This document shows, piece after piece, positions 1 to 7,799 of a stretch of 64,000 nt of DNA. The translations under genes were made by a program, and so were the position numbers. The notes beneath the pieces were generated by a model, which saw only the letters and a list, made by a program, of their open reading frames with translations, did not search any database and had not been told where the DNA came from. Positions within the stretch are counted from its first letter, which is position 1. Each line of letters opens with the position of its first letter. This stretch comes from Variovorax boronicumulans (GTDB lineage: Bacteria; Pseudomonadota; Gammaproteobacteria; Burkholderiales; Burkholderiaceae_C), in assembly GCF_019352895.1 (NCBI RefSeq), contig NZ_JAAAFX010000009.1:1-64000 (forward strand), written 5' to 3'.

Positions 1-2
1 CT

Positions 3-113
3 GTGTGGAATCACTTCTACAACTGGCACCGGCCGCACCACGGCATCAATCTCGTGGCCCCCGTCTCGCGTCTCTCGATGTCTCGTAAGAACCTCTTGAC
101 ACTTCACAGCTAG
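3..113 (+). pseudogene. IS481-type transposase, C-terminal end (cut by window edge)
   Basis: An open frame runs in from the window edge and stops at the TAG at 111-113. Its 36 residues include HFYNWHRPHHGIN, followed by PVSRLS and a final NLLTLHS. This matches the end of IS481/IS3-class DDE transposases, where the last helix carries a YN-x-x-RPH signature followed by P-(I/V)-SRL and N-L-L. The catalytic DDE residues would lie outside the window, so I cannot tell whether the gene is whole or a remnant. Its presence beside an integrase and phage-type regulators fits a mobile island. No terminal inverted repeat can be identified from one end. Confidence 0.6.
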
Positions 114-118
114 CTTCA

Positions 119-385
119 CTAGTCAAGTTCCTTCACCAGGTCGGAAGGTCGAACGCCAATGGCCTTGCATACGCTGACAAACTCGACGACATCGAGTTGG
201 CGTTCGCCGTTTTCGTACTTCGACACGAACGACTGTGGGCGCTTCACGCGTTCAGCGACCTGAAGTTGCGTCAACCCTGCTTCGGCGCGCGCTTCCGCAA
301 GTAGCCGGCGAAGCTTCTCGTACGGTGGAGATTGCAGGCCGCGCGACACGCGGGCGAACGTACATCCCGTTCCTGAATATCCCAA
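119..385 (-). CDS. XRE-family helix-turn-helix regulator
   Basis: Up to 88 residues and almost entirely one Cro/C1-type HTH: an LLAEARAEAGLTQLQVAE stretch (helices 1-2), then QSFVSKYENGERQLDVVEF (recognition helix and following turn), then a short closing helix. Small XRE proteins of this kind act as DNA-binding repressors or antitoxin-like regulators. The start is uncertain. The longest frame begins with TTG at 385, but a GTG at 349 removes an unconserved leader and is equally plausible. It ends 6 bases from the transposase stop and reads towards it. No toxin partner is adjacent, so a toxin-antitoxin role is not supported. Likely cargo or control gene of the island. Confidence 0.75.
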   Translation of the reverse strand: MGYSGTGCTFARVSRGLQSPPYEKLRRLLAEARAEAGLTQLQVAERVKRPQSFVSKYENGERQLDVVEFVSVCKAIGVRPSDLVKELD

Positions 386-472
386 TTCAGGATGTAATGG
401 CGACAGTCCTGCTTAATCGAGAGGAGTTGGGTTGATGGATCAACGTGTGACATGGTGCGGCACCGCCGCGGT

Positions 473-697
473 TCATGCGGCCTCCTGCGAGTCGATCCAC
501 TCCTGCACCTTGGCCCGGTTCCACGCCGTCACGCGTTCCGAGAACTTCACCGGCTGCACGAAGGTTCCAGCACGGACCTTCCGCCACAGGGTCGCGGCGC
601 TGAAGGGGAGGATCATCAGGAGCTCGTGCTGGCGCATGTAGCCCTTGGGTTGCGCCAGTGCCGTTTGGGCGGCGCGCTTTTCGCTATTCATAGTCAT
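473..697 (-). CDS. AlpA-family excisionase/regulator-like protein
   Basis: A 74-residue protein with an ATG start at 697. After a short polar leader it has a MerR/AlpA-type winged HTH: MRQHELLMILPFSAATLWRKV (helix-turn-helix), an FVQPVKFSERVTAW wing and a VQEWIDSQ closing helix. The phrase 'PVKFSERVTAWNRAKVQEWI' follows the AlpA (phage transcriptional activator/excisionase) pattern of P4-like elements, where AlpA controls integrase expression or excision. That fits the P4-type integrase at 5.3 kb, although the two are not adjacent. Family assignment comes from motif resemblance only. Confidence 0.75.
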   Translation of the reverse strand: MTMNSEKRAAQTALAQPKGYMRQHELLMILPFSAATLWRKVRAGTFVQPVKFSERVTAWNRAKVQEWIDSQEAA

Positions 698-1090
698 CTT
701 TCACCCGGCCCCGGGTTGAGGATGAATGTGTCTGGGTTTCCCCTGTAAGGTATTTTTGAGGCCGGTCTCTTCAACGCAGTAGCAAGGGGATCCCCACATC
801 GGGAATCGCCAAAACTCGTGAAAACTCAGGAGAAACCGGTAGAAAGTCACAGTTGCTCTGCCCTGTGGTCGAAGTCGGTTCGCGTCCTTAGGTTCGTAGA
901 TCCGGTGCCTAGAATCGATGCACTGAGGTCGGAGAAGATGGCCGTGCCTGGGCGGCCGTCGAATCGGCGCGACCCGCACGGATGGATCGCCTAGGGGCGT
1001 GGCAACCGGTCGTCCTGTCGCGGGACGGGAGCGGCAATCCCACACAGAGCTGCGATGCAGGCAGAATCCCGCGACTATGGAGGTTCAGCC
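698..1090. other. Intergenic region, no gene seen
   Basis: About 390 bp between the leftward AlpA-like gene and the rightward small protein. Short open frames here are G+C-driven and show no family-like sequence. It presumably holds the divergent promoters. At 809-838 two similar ACTCGTGAAAACTCAGGAG-type words sit close together, a weak direct repeat I cannot interpret. A good Shine-Dalgarno GGAGGT lies at 1079-1084. Confidence 0.4.
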
Positions 1091-1540
1091 TTGGCACTGA
1101 AGTACGAAGAAGCTTACGAGTGGTACGAAGCGAAGCTCAATAATCGGGGATGGTCTGTATCGGCGTTCACGCCAACTGGCGATCTCGTCGTTAGCATCTG
1201 GACGACGCTGCTGACGCCTGGCACAGAAGCCGGTTCATTGGTCTATGAGGACGTTCTATCAACATGGCGCGGCAACGCGCACGGACGTACAGAACTGCGC
1301 AGACATCTGGAACAGGTGAGGGAGACCGGCAAGCGGATTCGGTTGATCGAGGCGATCCCGACGGGCACCCAAGCTGCGGCGATGGTCGGGGAGGTCGCCA
1401 ATGAGGCCGGCATCCCCAAGACTTTCAGGATCCGGAGTGAGCTGATCGGCACGTTGGAAGAGTTCGATGGTGATCGGTTGCGGTACATCTTCCGAACCGA
1501 AGTCACTGGGACGCCAAATGAGGCAATCGAGCGATTCTGA
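1091..1540 (+). CDS. Small protein of unknown function coupled to HEPN gene
   Basis: I do not recognise the family. I prefer the TTG start at 1091 because GGAGGT at 1079-1084 lies six bases before it. An ATG at 1055 would add 12 residues but has no such site. The product (about 149 residues) is acidic and mixed alpha/beta, with no signal peptide or membrane segment. It includes an N-terminal YEEAYEWYEAKLNNRGW helix, a TWRGNAHGRTELRRHLEQVRETGKRIRLIEAI segment that looks like helix-strand, and a TFRIRSELIGTLEEFDGDRLRYIF beta-rich tail. Its 3' end overlaps the HEPN gene by 23 bases, so the two are likely co-translated and may work as partners. No catalytic motif is evident. Confidence 0.6.
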   Translation: MALKYEEAYEWYEAKLNNRGWSVSAFTPTGDLVVSIWTTLLTPGTEAGSLVYEDVLSTWRGNAHGRTELRRHLEQVRETGKRIRLIEAIPTGTQAAAMVGEVANEAGIPKTFRIRSELIGTLEEFDGDRLRYIFRTEVTGTPNEAIERF

Positions 1541-3185
1541 CTATCAGAGGACGCTGCGCGTCAGGCTTTCGCACCCTGAGGTTGGTGACCTTGGAGAGGG
1601 CTCGATTACCTTCGGGTACAGCTGCGTTCCGTGCCTCGTGCTCGACGGCTTTGGACACGGAATATCGTTAAGCGAGGCCCAACTGGCAGAGGGCCTGCTG
1701 GCGCAGGCGGACGACGGCACGCGATTGAGCCTGTTCAACTGCGATTGCAGCGATCGCACGCTTTTTCCTGCTTTCGTTATTGATCGTGAGATCAAGACTC
1801 CCGAGTTTCTGAGCTTCGAGGTGCGGTACTCGAATGTGTCAGAGTGGTTCTTCCAACAGATGGCTATCGAGGGCAACCCGGGCGAGAAGCTCGAATGGTG
1901 TAGCACGCCTAAGCCGCTTGTCGCGGAAGTCTCCGTGGCGGACCATCACTTCAGAGTATCTAGCTTCTACGTCGGAACCTTTGAGCACCAAGGAGAAGAT
2001 CGAAATCTGCATCAGCATTTCGAGTTCCGCTTCACGGCGACGCAGGGCCATTTCTCGCTGTCCGAGGTCAGAGAACGCTCGCTGCGGTTCTCGAATCTTC
2101 TGTCTATTCTCCTGGGACATCACTGTTCAATCGTCTCGATCGACGTGTCTGCGAATGGCAAGCACAGCTCCCGATTGTTCTGTGCGCTCTTCAAGTCGCC
2201 ACCTGACGAAGAAGCGTCGCAGGATGACCGAATGTCGTGGCGTAAGTTCTTCGCGCAGAAGAGCGACGTAGAGGACTGCTGGGATAACGTCGTCAACCAG
2301 TTCTTCCGCTCGGCCTATCAGGAGGTTATCTGGAGTCGAGTCGCTGGGATGCAGAACTGGGAAGGCTTTTGGGAGTATCGGGTCCTCGGCTACGTATCCC
2401 TCCTAGACAGCTACGTTTCGCAGACCTTCAAGAAGGGACCACCCACGCAGCCGACGAAGCGGCTCCTGCGTTTGGCGACGGAACTCAATGCTGTTAGGCC
2501 TCCGCTGAGCCCAGCGCAGCTAGCCGACGTGCTCAAAGCCGCAACACAAGTCTTCTCGAGTAATGACGCGTTTGCGAGCAAGTTCCAGGAGCTGATCGAT
2601 ACCCTCGACCCGGACGTTCTCAAAGTCATCAACCTGTCGCAAGCTGACTTCGAGACCATCAAGAAGCTGCGGAACGAGGTTGCGCATGGCCAGCAGCTGT
2701 CGTTTAAGGGGCCGGACATAACGCCCATTGAGGTAATCACTAACCGGATCACGCTGCTGCTGACCCATCTGTTCTTCATCGACCTCGGCTTAGGGCGGGA
2801 TGTGTTTCTTGGGTGCCTCGCGAGGCCGCTCAACAAGCTGCGCATTGCTTCCGACGTCAATCAGGTGCACCTTGATCGGACACTCAAGCCAACGTCGTTC
2901 TTCCAGGTAACTTCGCAAGCATTGCAAGCGATACGACAGCGCTCGCGGCGGTTGCTCTGCTCGTGTTTCGTTCGCGACCGGAATGGCGCTATTTCGTACT
3001 CGGCTAGTCATTCTGAGGAGATCCAGAGCGCATCGCGCGCCTCCGGCAAGGTGCGCTACCACGAGCTTCTTTGCTTGCCCGAGGAGGCTGTCACTTTTGT
3101 GGGCGATGCGTACTTTGAGGACGGTGCGCAGATCGAGTCTATTCACTCTACAGTGCTGATCGATCTCGCTTTCCTGCCGAATTGA
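1518..3185 (+). CDS. HEPN-domain protein, ApeA-like candidate antiphage RNase
   Basis: 555 residues from the ATG at 1518, which lies inside the end of the preceding gene. The N-terminal half is beta-rich (GSITFGYSCVPCLVLDGFG near residue 25), as in the ApeA N-terminal domain. The middle has an aromatic WEGFWEYRVLGYVSLLDSYVSQ helix typical of the region before the HEPN fold. R385-N-E-V-A-H390 is a good R-x4-H HEPN active-site motif. HEPN proteins of this layout are metal-independent RNases, and ApeA is a single-gene abortive-infection system. Seen directly: fold hints and the motif. Inferred: defence role, supported by location in an integrase-bearing island. It could instead be an uncharacterised HEPN family whose small partner acts as activator or inhibitor. 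Confidence 0.6.
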   Translation: MRQSSDSDYQRTLRVRLSHPEVGDLGEGSITFGYSCVPCLVLDGFGHGISLSEAQLAEGLLAQADDGTRLSLFNCDCSDRTLFPAFVIDREIKTPEFLSFEVRYSNVSEWFFQQMAIEGNPGEKLEWCSTPKPLVAEVSVADHHFRVSSFYVGTFEHQGEDRNLHQHFEFRFTATQGHFSLSEVRERSLRFSNLLSILLGHHCSIVSIDVSANGKHSSRLFCALFKSPPDEEASQDDRMSWRKFFAQKSDVEDCWDNVVNQFFRSAYQEVIWSRVAGMQNWEGFWEYRVLGYVSLLDSYVSQTFKKGPPTQPTKRLLRLATELNAVRPPLSPAQLADVLKAATQVFSSNDAFASKFQELIDTLDPDVLKVINLSQADFETIKKLRNEVAHGQQLSFKGPDITPIEVITNRITLLLTHLFFIDLGLGRDVFLGCLARPLNKLRIASDVNQVHLDRTLKPTSFFQVTSQALQAIRQRSRRLLCSCFVRDRNGAISYSASHSEEIQSASRASGKVRYHELLCLPEEAVTFVGDAYFEDGAQIESIHSTVLIDLAFLPN

Positions 3186-3384
3186 GATGGAGCGCCCACT
3201 GGGTTCGACCTGGGCGAACAAGGTGCGCCCGTCATCGCGAGCGTGGCAGGGTGGTGGATGAACTAAACTGCCTACTCGACCGAAGGTGTTGACCGGCAGT
3301 GCAGTTGGTAGAACCTGGCTTTTGGTTGAAGCCACCGTCGATTCGACCACAGAAGGCGGCTGCAAGCGCAAGAGGAGCAACAGG

Positions 3385-3756
3385 ATGAGGTGCGACATTT
3401 ACCGTCCGAAATCTCGGACGGATCTTTATTTGTTTGTCCCGAGTGGGACTCCGCTCCATTTGTTGGCGGCGGACGCGATTGCTCGCTTGGGCGACCTTGA
3501 GTTTGTTAAGGCCCGCGAGATCGACCCGGGTCAGAGCTTGGTTGGCGCGAGTGCCGACGAGATCATTGGCAGCATTTCGCGGTCCGGATTTCATATTCAG
3601 GGCGTCAAGGTATCCACGCAGGTATCTGAAGGTGGGGCTGCGATCGGGGGAGGGATTTTGGGCGCCAGCGTGGGCGGACCGGTAGGTGCGGTTATCGGCG
3701 CTCTGATCGGCCTAGCCGTTGCTGAGCACGCGAAAAAGGTACCCAGTGACCTTTGA
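3385..3756 (+). CDS. YcgL-like domain fused to a glycine zipper
   Basis: 123 residues from the ATG at 3385; a longer frame from 3286 has an unconvincing leader. Residues 1-75 (MRCDIYRPKSRTDLYLFVP, later LEFVKAREI and a closing SGFHIQGV) follow the pattern of the small YcgL domain (CxIYRS..R..YLYV, then GYYLQ). The C-terminus is different: GGAAIGGGILGASVGGPVGA plus VIGALIGLAV is a glycine-zipper membrane segment, and a short KK-containing tail follows. Glycine-zipper segments oligomerise in membranes. Function is unknown. The fusion is odd, because stand-alone YcgL proteins are soluble. It overlaps the next gene, implying joint translation. Confidence 0.5.
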   Translation: MRCDIYRPKSRTDLYLFVPSGTPLHLLAADAIARLGDLEFVKAREIDPGQSLVGASADEIIGSISRSGFHIQGVKVSTQVSEGGAAIGGGILGASVGGPVGAVIGALIGLAVAEHAKKVPSDL

Positions 3757-4039
3757 CCTGAACTTTCTTATGAAGGTGGGACCGGTCGGTGCAGGGCTCT
3801 TGGTCGCACTTGGCTACTGGTGCTACCGCGCGAAGAACCAGAAACGTACTTCCTTGGAGGACTTCTTCGTTGTAGGTATCACTGGAAGTTCTTTTCCATC
3901 CGGCTTTTTGTTCATCGCGGCGGCGTTCGATTCCACACTACTTGCCCGTGTTTCTGAAGCGCCTGTCTATATCGCGCTCGCAGGCTGTGCTGTGCTGTAC
4001 ATAGCAGGTAAGACCGTTCGCGAGAAGGCATCGGCCTAG
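3746..4039 (+). CDS. Small inner-membrane protein of unknown function
   Basis: 97 residues from the GTG at 3746, which overlaps the end of the preceding gene; ATG at 3770 is an alternative start. Three hydrophobic stretches are visible: VGPVGAGLLVALGYWCY, then FPSGFLFIAAAFDSTLLA, then APVYIALAGCAVLYIAG. Short basic loops (YRAKNQKR, KTVREKAS) separate or follow them. The layout is that of a small multi-pass membrane protein, holin-like in size, but I see no family signature. Pairing with the glycine-zipper protein suggests a two-gene membrane-active unit. Its 3' half overlaps the antisense C-terminal extension of the broken integrase frame, so one of the two is probably not functional there. 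Confidence 0.5.
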   Translation: MTFDLNFLMKVGPVGAGLLVALGYWCYRAKNQKRTSLEDFFVVGITGSSFPSGFLFIAAAFDSTLLARVSEAPVYIALAGCAVLYIAGKTVREKASA

Positions 4040-5285
4040 CGATCTGGGAGGCGAGAGTCTCGCGCAGGCAAGGGGCTGCTGTGCGACCCGATGCTCGCTT
4101 TGCAGAGGAGAGCGCTGCCCAGTCGCTCATCAATTGGACCCGTTTCTCCAGCAGGTCCCCGCGCCGATAGGCCGCCTCGACCTTGTTACCCACGGCGTGC
4201 GCGAGCGCCATCCCGGCCACCTCGTTTGCGTACCCTGTCTGCTCGGCCGCCCAGTCCCTGAACGTCGAGCGGAAGCCATGAGGCACCGCGTCCACCTTCA
4301 TCCGACGCAGTACGGCCGTCAGCGTCATGTCGCTGAGCATGCCACCCCTCGGTGCAGGGAACGCGAAGTCGCTATGGCTGATCTCCAGTTGAGCGCGCAG
4401 CAGCTCGACCGCCCGCTCCGACAGTGGCACCCGGTGTTCCTTCTTCGCTTTCATCCGCTCGGCCGGCACCACTCACAGCGCTCCGTCTAGATCGAACTCT
4501 GACCACCTCGCCCCCCGGACCTCGCCCGACCGCGCCGCAGTCAGGATCGTGAACTCCAGCGCCCGGGCGCCGACCCCCTCTGCCTGCCGCAGGCGGGCCA
4601 TGAACTCGCCGATCTGCCGGTAGGGCAGGGCGCGGTGGTGGTCCGTCTTCGCGATCTTCCCGGGGGCCGGCAGCAGCTTGTCGAGGTGCCCCTTCCAGCG
4701 CGCCGGGTTCGGCCCCGAGCGGTAGCCTCGCGCCGTCGCCCAGTCCAGCACCGACTCGATCCGCCCGCGCAGGCGTGAGGCCGTCTCCGTCTTCTCCTTC
4801 CAGATCGGCTCCAGCACCTTGAGCACCTGCGGCAGCTCCACGTCGCGCACCAGCAGCGAGCCGATCTCCGGCTTCGCGTAGGTGTCCAGGGTGTTCGCCC
4901 ACTGCTGGCGGTGCTTGGCGTTCTTCCACGAGGCCTCGTGCGTCTCGATGTAGAGGCTCGCCGCCTTGGTGAAGGTGATGGCCGCCGCCCGGGACGCGAT
5001 CAACGCGCTGCGCAGGGACTTGCCTTCTTCGATCGGGTCGAGCCCGAGCTTCATCTGCGCTCGGGCAGCCCGAGCGGAGTCGCGAGCCTGCGCCAGCGTC
5101 ACGTCGGGATAGCCGCCCAACCCCATGTCTCTGCGGATGCCGCCGACGCGGGCCCGGAGGACCCAACTGCGCGAGCCGTCTGCGTTCACGTTCATGCCGA
5201 GGCCGGCTACGCCGCCGACGAAGTTCATACCTCGCCGGGTGATCCGCGAGACCTCCAGTGCACCCATCTCCTTAGCCTTACCCAT
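3912..5285 (-). pseudogene. P4-type tyrosine integrase, interrupted by an in-frame TGA
   Basis: The frame opens at the ATG at 5285 and encodes a typical P4/phage integrase: an N-terminal DUF4102-like arm (VLRARVGGIRRDMGLGGYPDVTLAQARD), a SAM-like core-binding domain, and the catalytic domain with LTAARSGEVRGARWSEFDLD (first Arg box). It halts at a TGA at 4473-4475. The same frame then continues with VVPAERMKAKKEHRVPLS, HGFRSTFRDW (H-x-x-R) and LAHAVGNKVEAAYRRGD (catalytic Tyr). Family members normally read ALW-x-(I/V)-P here, so the break looks like a single TGG-to-TGA change. All catalytic boxes survive on either side. The frame also runs about 55 codons beyond the usual C-terminus. Inference: recently inactivated integrase, so the island is probably immobile. 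Confidence 0.85.
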
Positions 5286-5528
5286 CTATAGCCCCATCGA
5301 TAAAAATCGCCTTTGATCCAGCGAGTTTCACGAGGTTTCCGAGAGATGTACAGAGGCAGTCACGCGCGTGACTTGGCATGAGATGACTTGAAACTGTCCG
5401 TCGAATTTGGTGTGTTGCGTTGGTGCACCAAAAGGTCTATCAGTGTCTTGGTACGAGCTGAACTCGAAGAATCCTGTGGCGAAGGATGCTGGCGTATCTC
5501 CTGGGCGGCTATCGATCACAATTGGTCC

Positions 5529-6422
5529 ATGTCCATGCAACAGTCAGGTCCAACATCACCCTCGACGATCGTCTCAGGGGAGCTTTTTAGTCGGGTGTAC
5601 TTGCGGCCGGCAGAGTTGCTTGCCGATAGCGTGAAATTTCGTCTGCGCCTCGGTTCGTACGTTGCGAAGAACGCCACGCCTGACCTGTCAGAGCTTCGTG
5701 AATTTCTGCGCGTAGAAGGCGGTCTTTCAGTGCCCTACACCGGGTACGTGAACTATGAGCAGTTCTTCCAGAAACTGCCGATCGCTGATGTCTTAGGTGC
5801 CATTACGTTAATTTGGCGCTATCTAATTGGGAAACGTGGGGCGTCCTACCGCTTCCAGCCATATGACCGGCAGGCAGCTTTGTGGGTGGAATTCGTCGGC
5901 AGGACGTTTCTGGAGGAGAGCCTAGGGTATCGACTAGATGACCGGGCTGGCGTGCACTACTTCATAGACGCTGAGTTCGAGAATACGCGTAGTGCGTTGT
6001 TGTCTGGCCTTTCCGACAAGCGATACGCTGCCGTCAGAGACGCTCTGGAAAAAGCCTATAAGTACCTCGATGTGGCGCCGGGGGATACCAAGGCATCGGT
6101 TCGATCTGCCTTCGAAGCGCTGGAGATCTTGACGAGGCTAATGGTCCCGGAGGCACAGAATCTTAATAAAGGCATGATCGACAAGCGCCTTCGCCCGCTG
6201 GTAGTGACCTGTTATCCCCAAGCAACCGATCGGGCGATGGTTGAGAAACTGCTTGACGGTTTTGCGAGCTTTGTCGATAGCATTCACTTGTATCGGCATG
6301 GGCAAGGTGTGGAGGAGCCGATCGCTCCAACCCTTGAGGTGACTGTTTACGTGATTAGCCATGCGGCCGCAGCGTTGCGCTGGCTGATTTTTGCGGACCA
6401 AACGTTGTTGTCGGGAAGGTGA
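5529..6422 (+). CDS. Unknown protein with HEPN/Abi-like C-terminus
   Basis: 297 residues from the ATG at 5529 (ATG at 5535 also possible); the frame extends upstream without a credible leader. The N-terminal half is polar and mixed alpha/beta with many aromatics and shows no known motif. From about residue 165 it is helical: SVRSAFEALEILTRLM, then MVEKLLDGFASFVDSIHLYRHGQG, then VTVYVISHAAAALRWLIFA. The R256-H257-G258 box before a long C-terminal helix resembles the R-x-x-HG/RHG box of abortive-infection C-terminal domains of HEPN type. That is a weak, motif-level resemblance. Position beside the integrase fits island cargo, and a defence role is plausible but unproven. Confidence 0.5.
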   Translation: MSMQQSGPTSPSTIVSGELFSRVYLRPAELLADSVKFRLRLGSYVAKNATPDLSELREFLRVEGGLSVPYTGYVNYEQFFQKLPIADVLGAITLIWRYLIGKRGASYRFQPYDRQAALWVEFVGRTFLEESLGYRLDDRAGVHYFIDAEFENTRSALLSGLSDKRYAAVRDALEKAYKYLDVAPGDTKASVRSAFEALEILTRLMVPEAQNLNKGMIDKRLRPLVVTCYPQATDRAMVEKLLDGFASFVDSIHLYRHGQGVEEPIAPTLEVTVYVISHAAAALRWLIFADQTLLSGR

Positions 6423-6641
6423 ACGGAGGGGCCTTTGTGCCTGCTCCGGATGACCTCCCCATCGGGGTACCCATCTGGGCCTCTGCGATTAGGTGATATC
6501 ACCTGAAGGTCGGTGAAAAGGTCCTTTGGTCGCCGATCATCAAAAGGCTACCCTCCGGTGAGTCGGTACGACACTATCTGCCAGCATCCGCCGAGTGGTC
6601 ACACTCTCCGCCAACTTTTCCCGAAACCCCCAATGAAAACG
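6423..6641. other. Non-coding stretch before the 6.64-kb terminator
   Basis: No open frame here looks real. GC is lower than in the block that follows. I searched for a tRNA cloverleaf or a tRNA 3' end as an attachment site for the integrase and saw none. The stretch ends in a strong intrinsic terminator, so it may be the 3' untranslated region of the preceding gene or an independent small RNA. Confidence 0.4.
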
Positions 6642-6663
6642 GCCACCCTAGGGTGGCTTTTTT
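6642..6663 (+). terminator. Rho-independent terminator
   Basis: GCCACCCT/AGGGTGGC forms an 8-bp perfect stem (6642-6657) with essentially no loop sequence to spare, followed by a run of six T at 6658-6663. An A-run precedes it, so it could also work weakly in the other direction. It closes the island region and separates it from the convergent signalling operon. Confidence 0.85.
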
Positions 6664-6848
6664 GTTTCTACCCCTGTCCTTACCGTTCTTCTAATCGCCC
6701 TAACGCTGATCGGTGAACCGCCCGGATTGCTTAGACACGTTTGAGCCGTCGGGAATGGCGTCGTCGAACGCTACGGGCGAAGGATCTCCGGCAGTGCCGT
6801 GGCGCCGGGGTAGGGCGGGCGGGGGCTCCGCCGCTGCGATCCCCGCTT

Positions 6849-7799
6849 TCAAGCCCCCGTCGGCGCGTCCCGCAAGGGCACCGGCGACTCCGATGCGAAG
6901 GTGTCGCCCAGGATCTGATTGCGGCCGCTCGACTTGCTCAGGTAGAGCTGGCGATCGGCATTGGCGATCCAGAGCTCGGCCGCCATGCCGGGCAGGCAGC
7001 GCGCGGTGGCGATGCCGATGCTGACGGTGACGTACGAGCTGACGGTCGACGACGTGTGCGGGATGCCCAGTGAATGCACCTGCGCATGTATTTCCCTGGC
7101 CACTGCCATGGCGGTGTCGGGGCCGGAGCCTGGCAGGACACAGGCGAATTCCTCGCCGCCGTAGCGTGCCGTCAGGTCGGAGGCGCGGCGCACCGCGCGG
7201 TTGAGCGCTGAGGCGACCATCGCGATGCAGCGATCACCGGCGGGGTGCCCGTAGGTGTCGTTGAACAGCTTGAAGAAATCGATGTCGAGCATGATCACCG
7301 AGAGCCAGTCGGACGTGCGCGCGAGCCGCGCCGTCTCCACGGCCAGGGTCTGTTCCAGCTGCCTGCGATTGCTCAATCCCGTCAGCGCATCGGTCACGGC
7401 CAGCTGGGCCAATTGGTCGCGCAGTCGCTTGAGTTCGATGTGGTTGCGCACCCGCGCCCGCAGCACGACGGGCTGGATGGGCTTGGTGACGTAGTCGATC
7501 GCGCCGAGCAGCAGCCCCTTCGTTTCCGCTTCCTGGTCGCTCAGGCCGGTGGTGAAGATGATCGGAACGTCGGCGAGCAGCATGTCGTCCTTCAGCATTC
7601 GGCAGACTTCGTAGCCGTCGATGCCCGGCATCAGCACGTCGAGGAGGATCAGGTCGGGCAGCACCGATCGCGCGACTTCGATGGCCTGCTCGCCCGAGGT
7701 AGCGAAGCAGATCTCGTAGTCGTCCTCCAGCGCTGCATTCATGATCTCGATGTTCGAGATCTCGTCGTCGACGACCAAAATCACGGCCCGCTCATTCAT
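6849..7799 (-). CDS. Response regulator with GGDEF output (diguanylate cyclase)
   Basis: 316 residues from the ATG at 7799 (an ATG at 7829 in the same frame adds ten residues). The receiver domain (residues 1-120) has the acidic pair VVDDE, the phosphoacceptor Asp in LILLDVLMPGIDG and the conserved Lys in VTKPIQP. The GGDEF domain has LTGLSNRRQLEQ, LDIDFFKLFNDTYGH and the signature RYGGEEFACVLPG. The enzyme should make cyclic-di-GMP when phosphorylated. An RxxD inhibitory site is not evident five residues before GGEEF (the stretch is RRASDLTAR). It overlaps the upstream kinase gene by 8 bases, which strongly suggests that this kinase phosphorylates it. Confidence 0.93.
   Translation of the reverse strand: MNERAVILVVDDEISNIEIMNAALEDDYEICFATSGEQAIEVARSVLPDLILLDVLMPGIDGYEVCRMLKDDMLLADVPIIFTTGLSDQEAETKGLLLGAIDYVTKPIQPVVLRARVRNHIELKRLRDQLAQLAVTDALTGLSNRRQLEQTLAVETARLARTSDWLSVIMLDIDFFKLFNDTYGHPAGDRCIAMVASALNRAVRRASDLTARYGGEEFACVLPGSGPDTAMAVAREIHAQVHSLGIPHTSSTVSSYVTVSIGIATARCLPGMAAELWIANADRQLYLSKSSGRNQILGDTFASESPVPLRDAPTGA

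Noticed and set aside
119..697. Toxin-antitoxin pair from the XRE and AlpA-like genes
   Set aside because: Both are DNA-binding regulators; there is no toxin-like partner and they are not overlapping.
6423..6641. tRNA or tRNA fragment as attachment site for the integrase
   Set aside because: No cloverleaf arms, T-loop GTTCGA-type word or CCA end could be found; the integrase target may lie outside the window.
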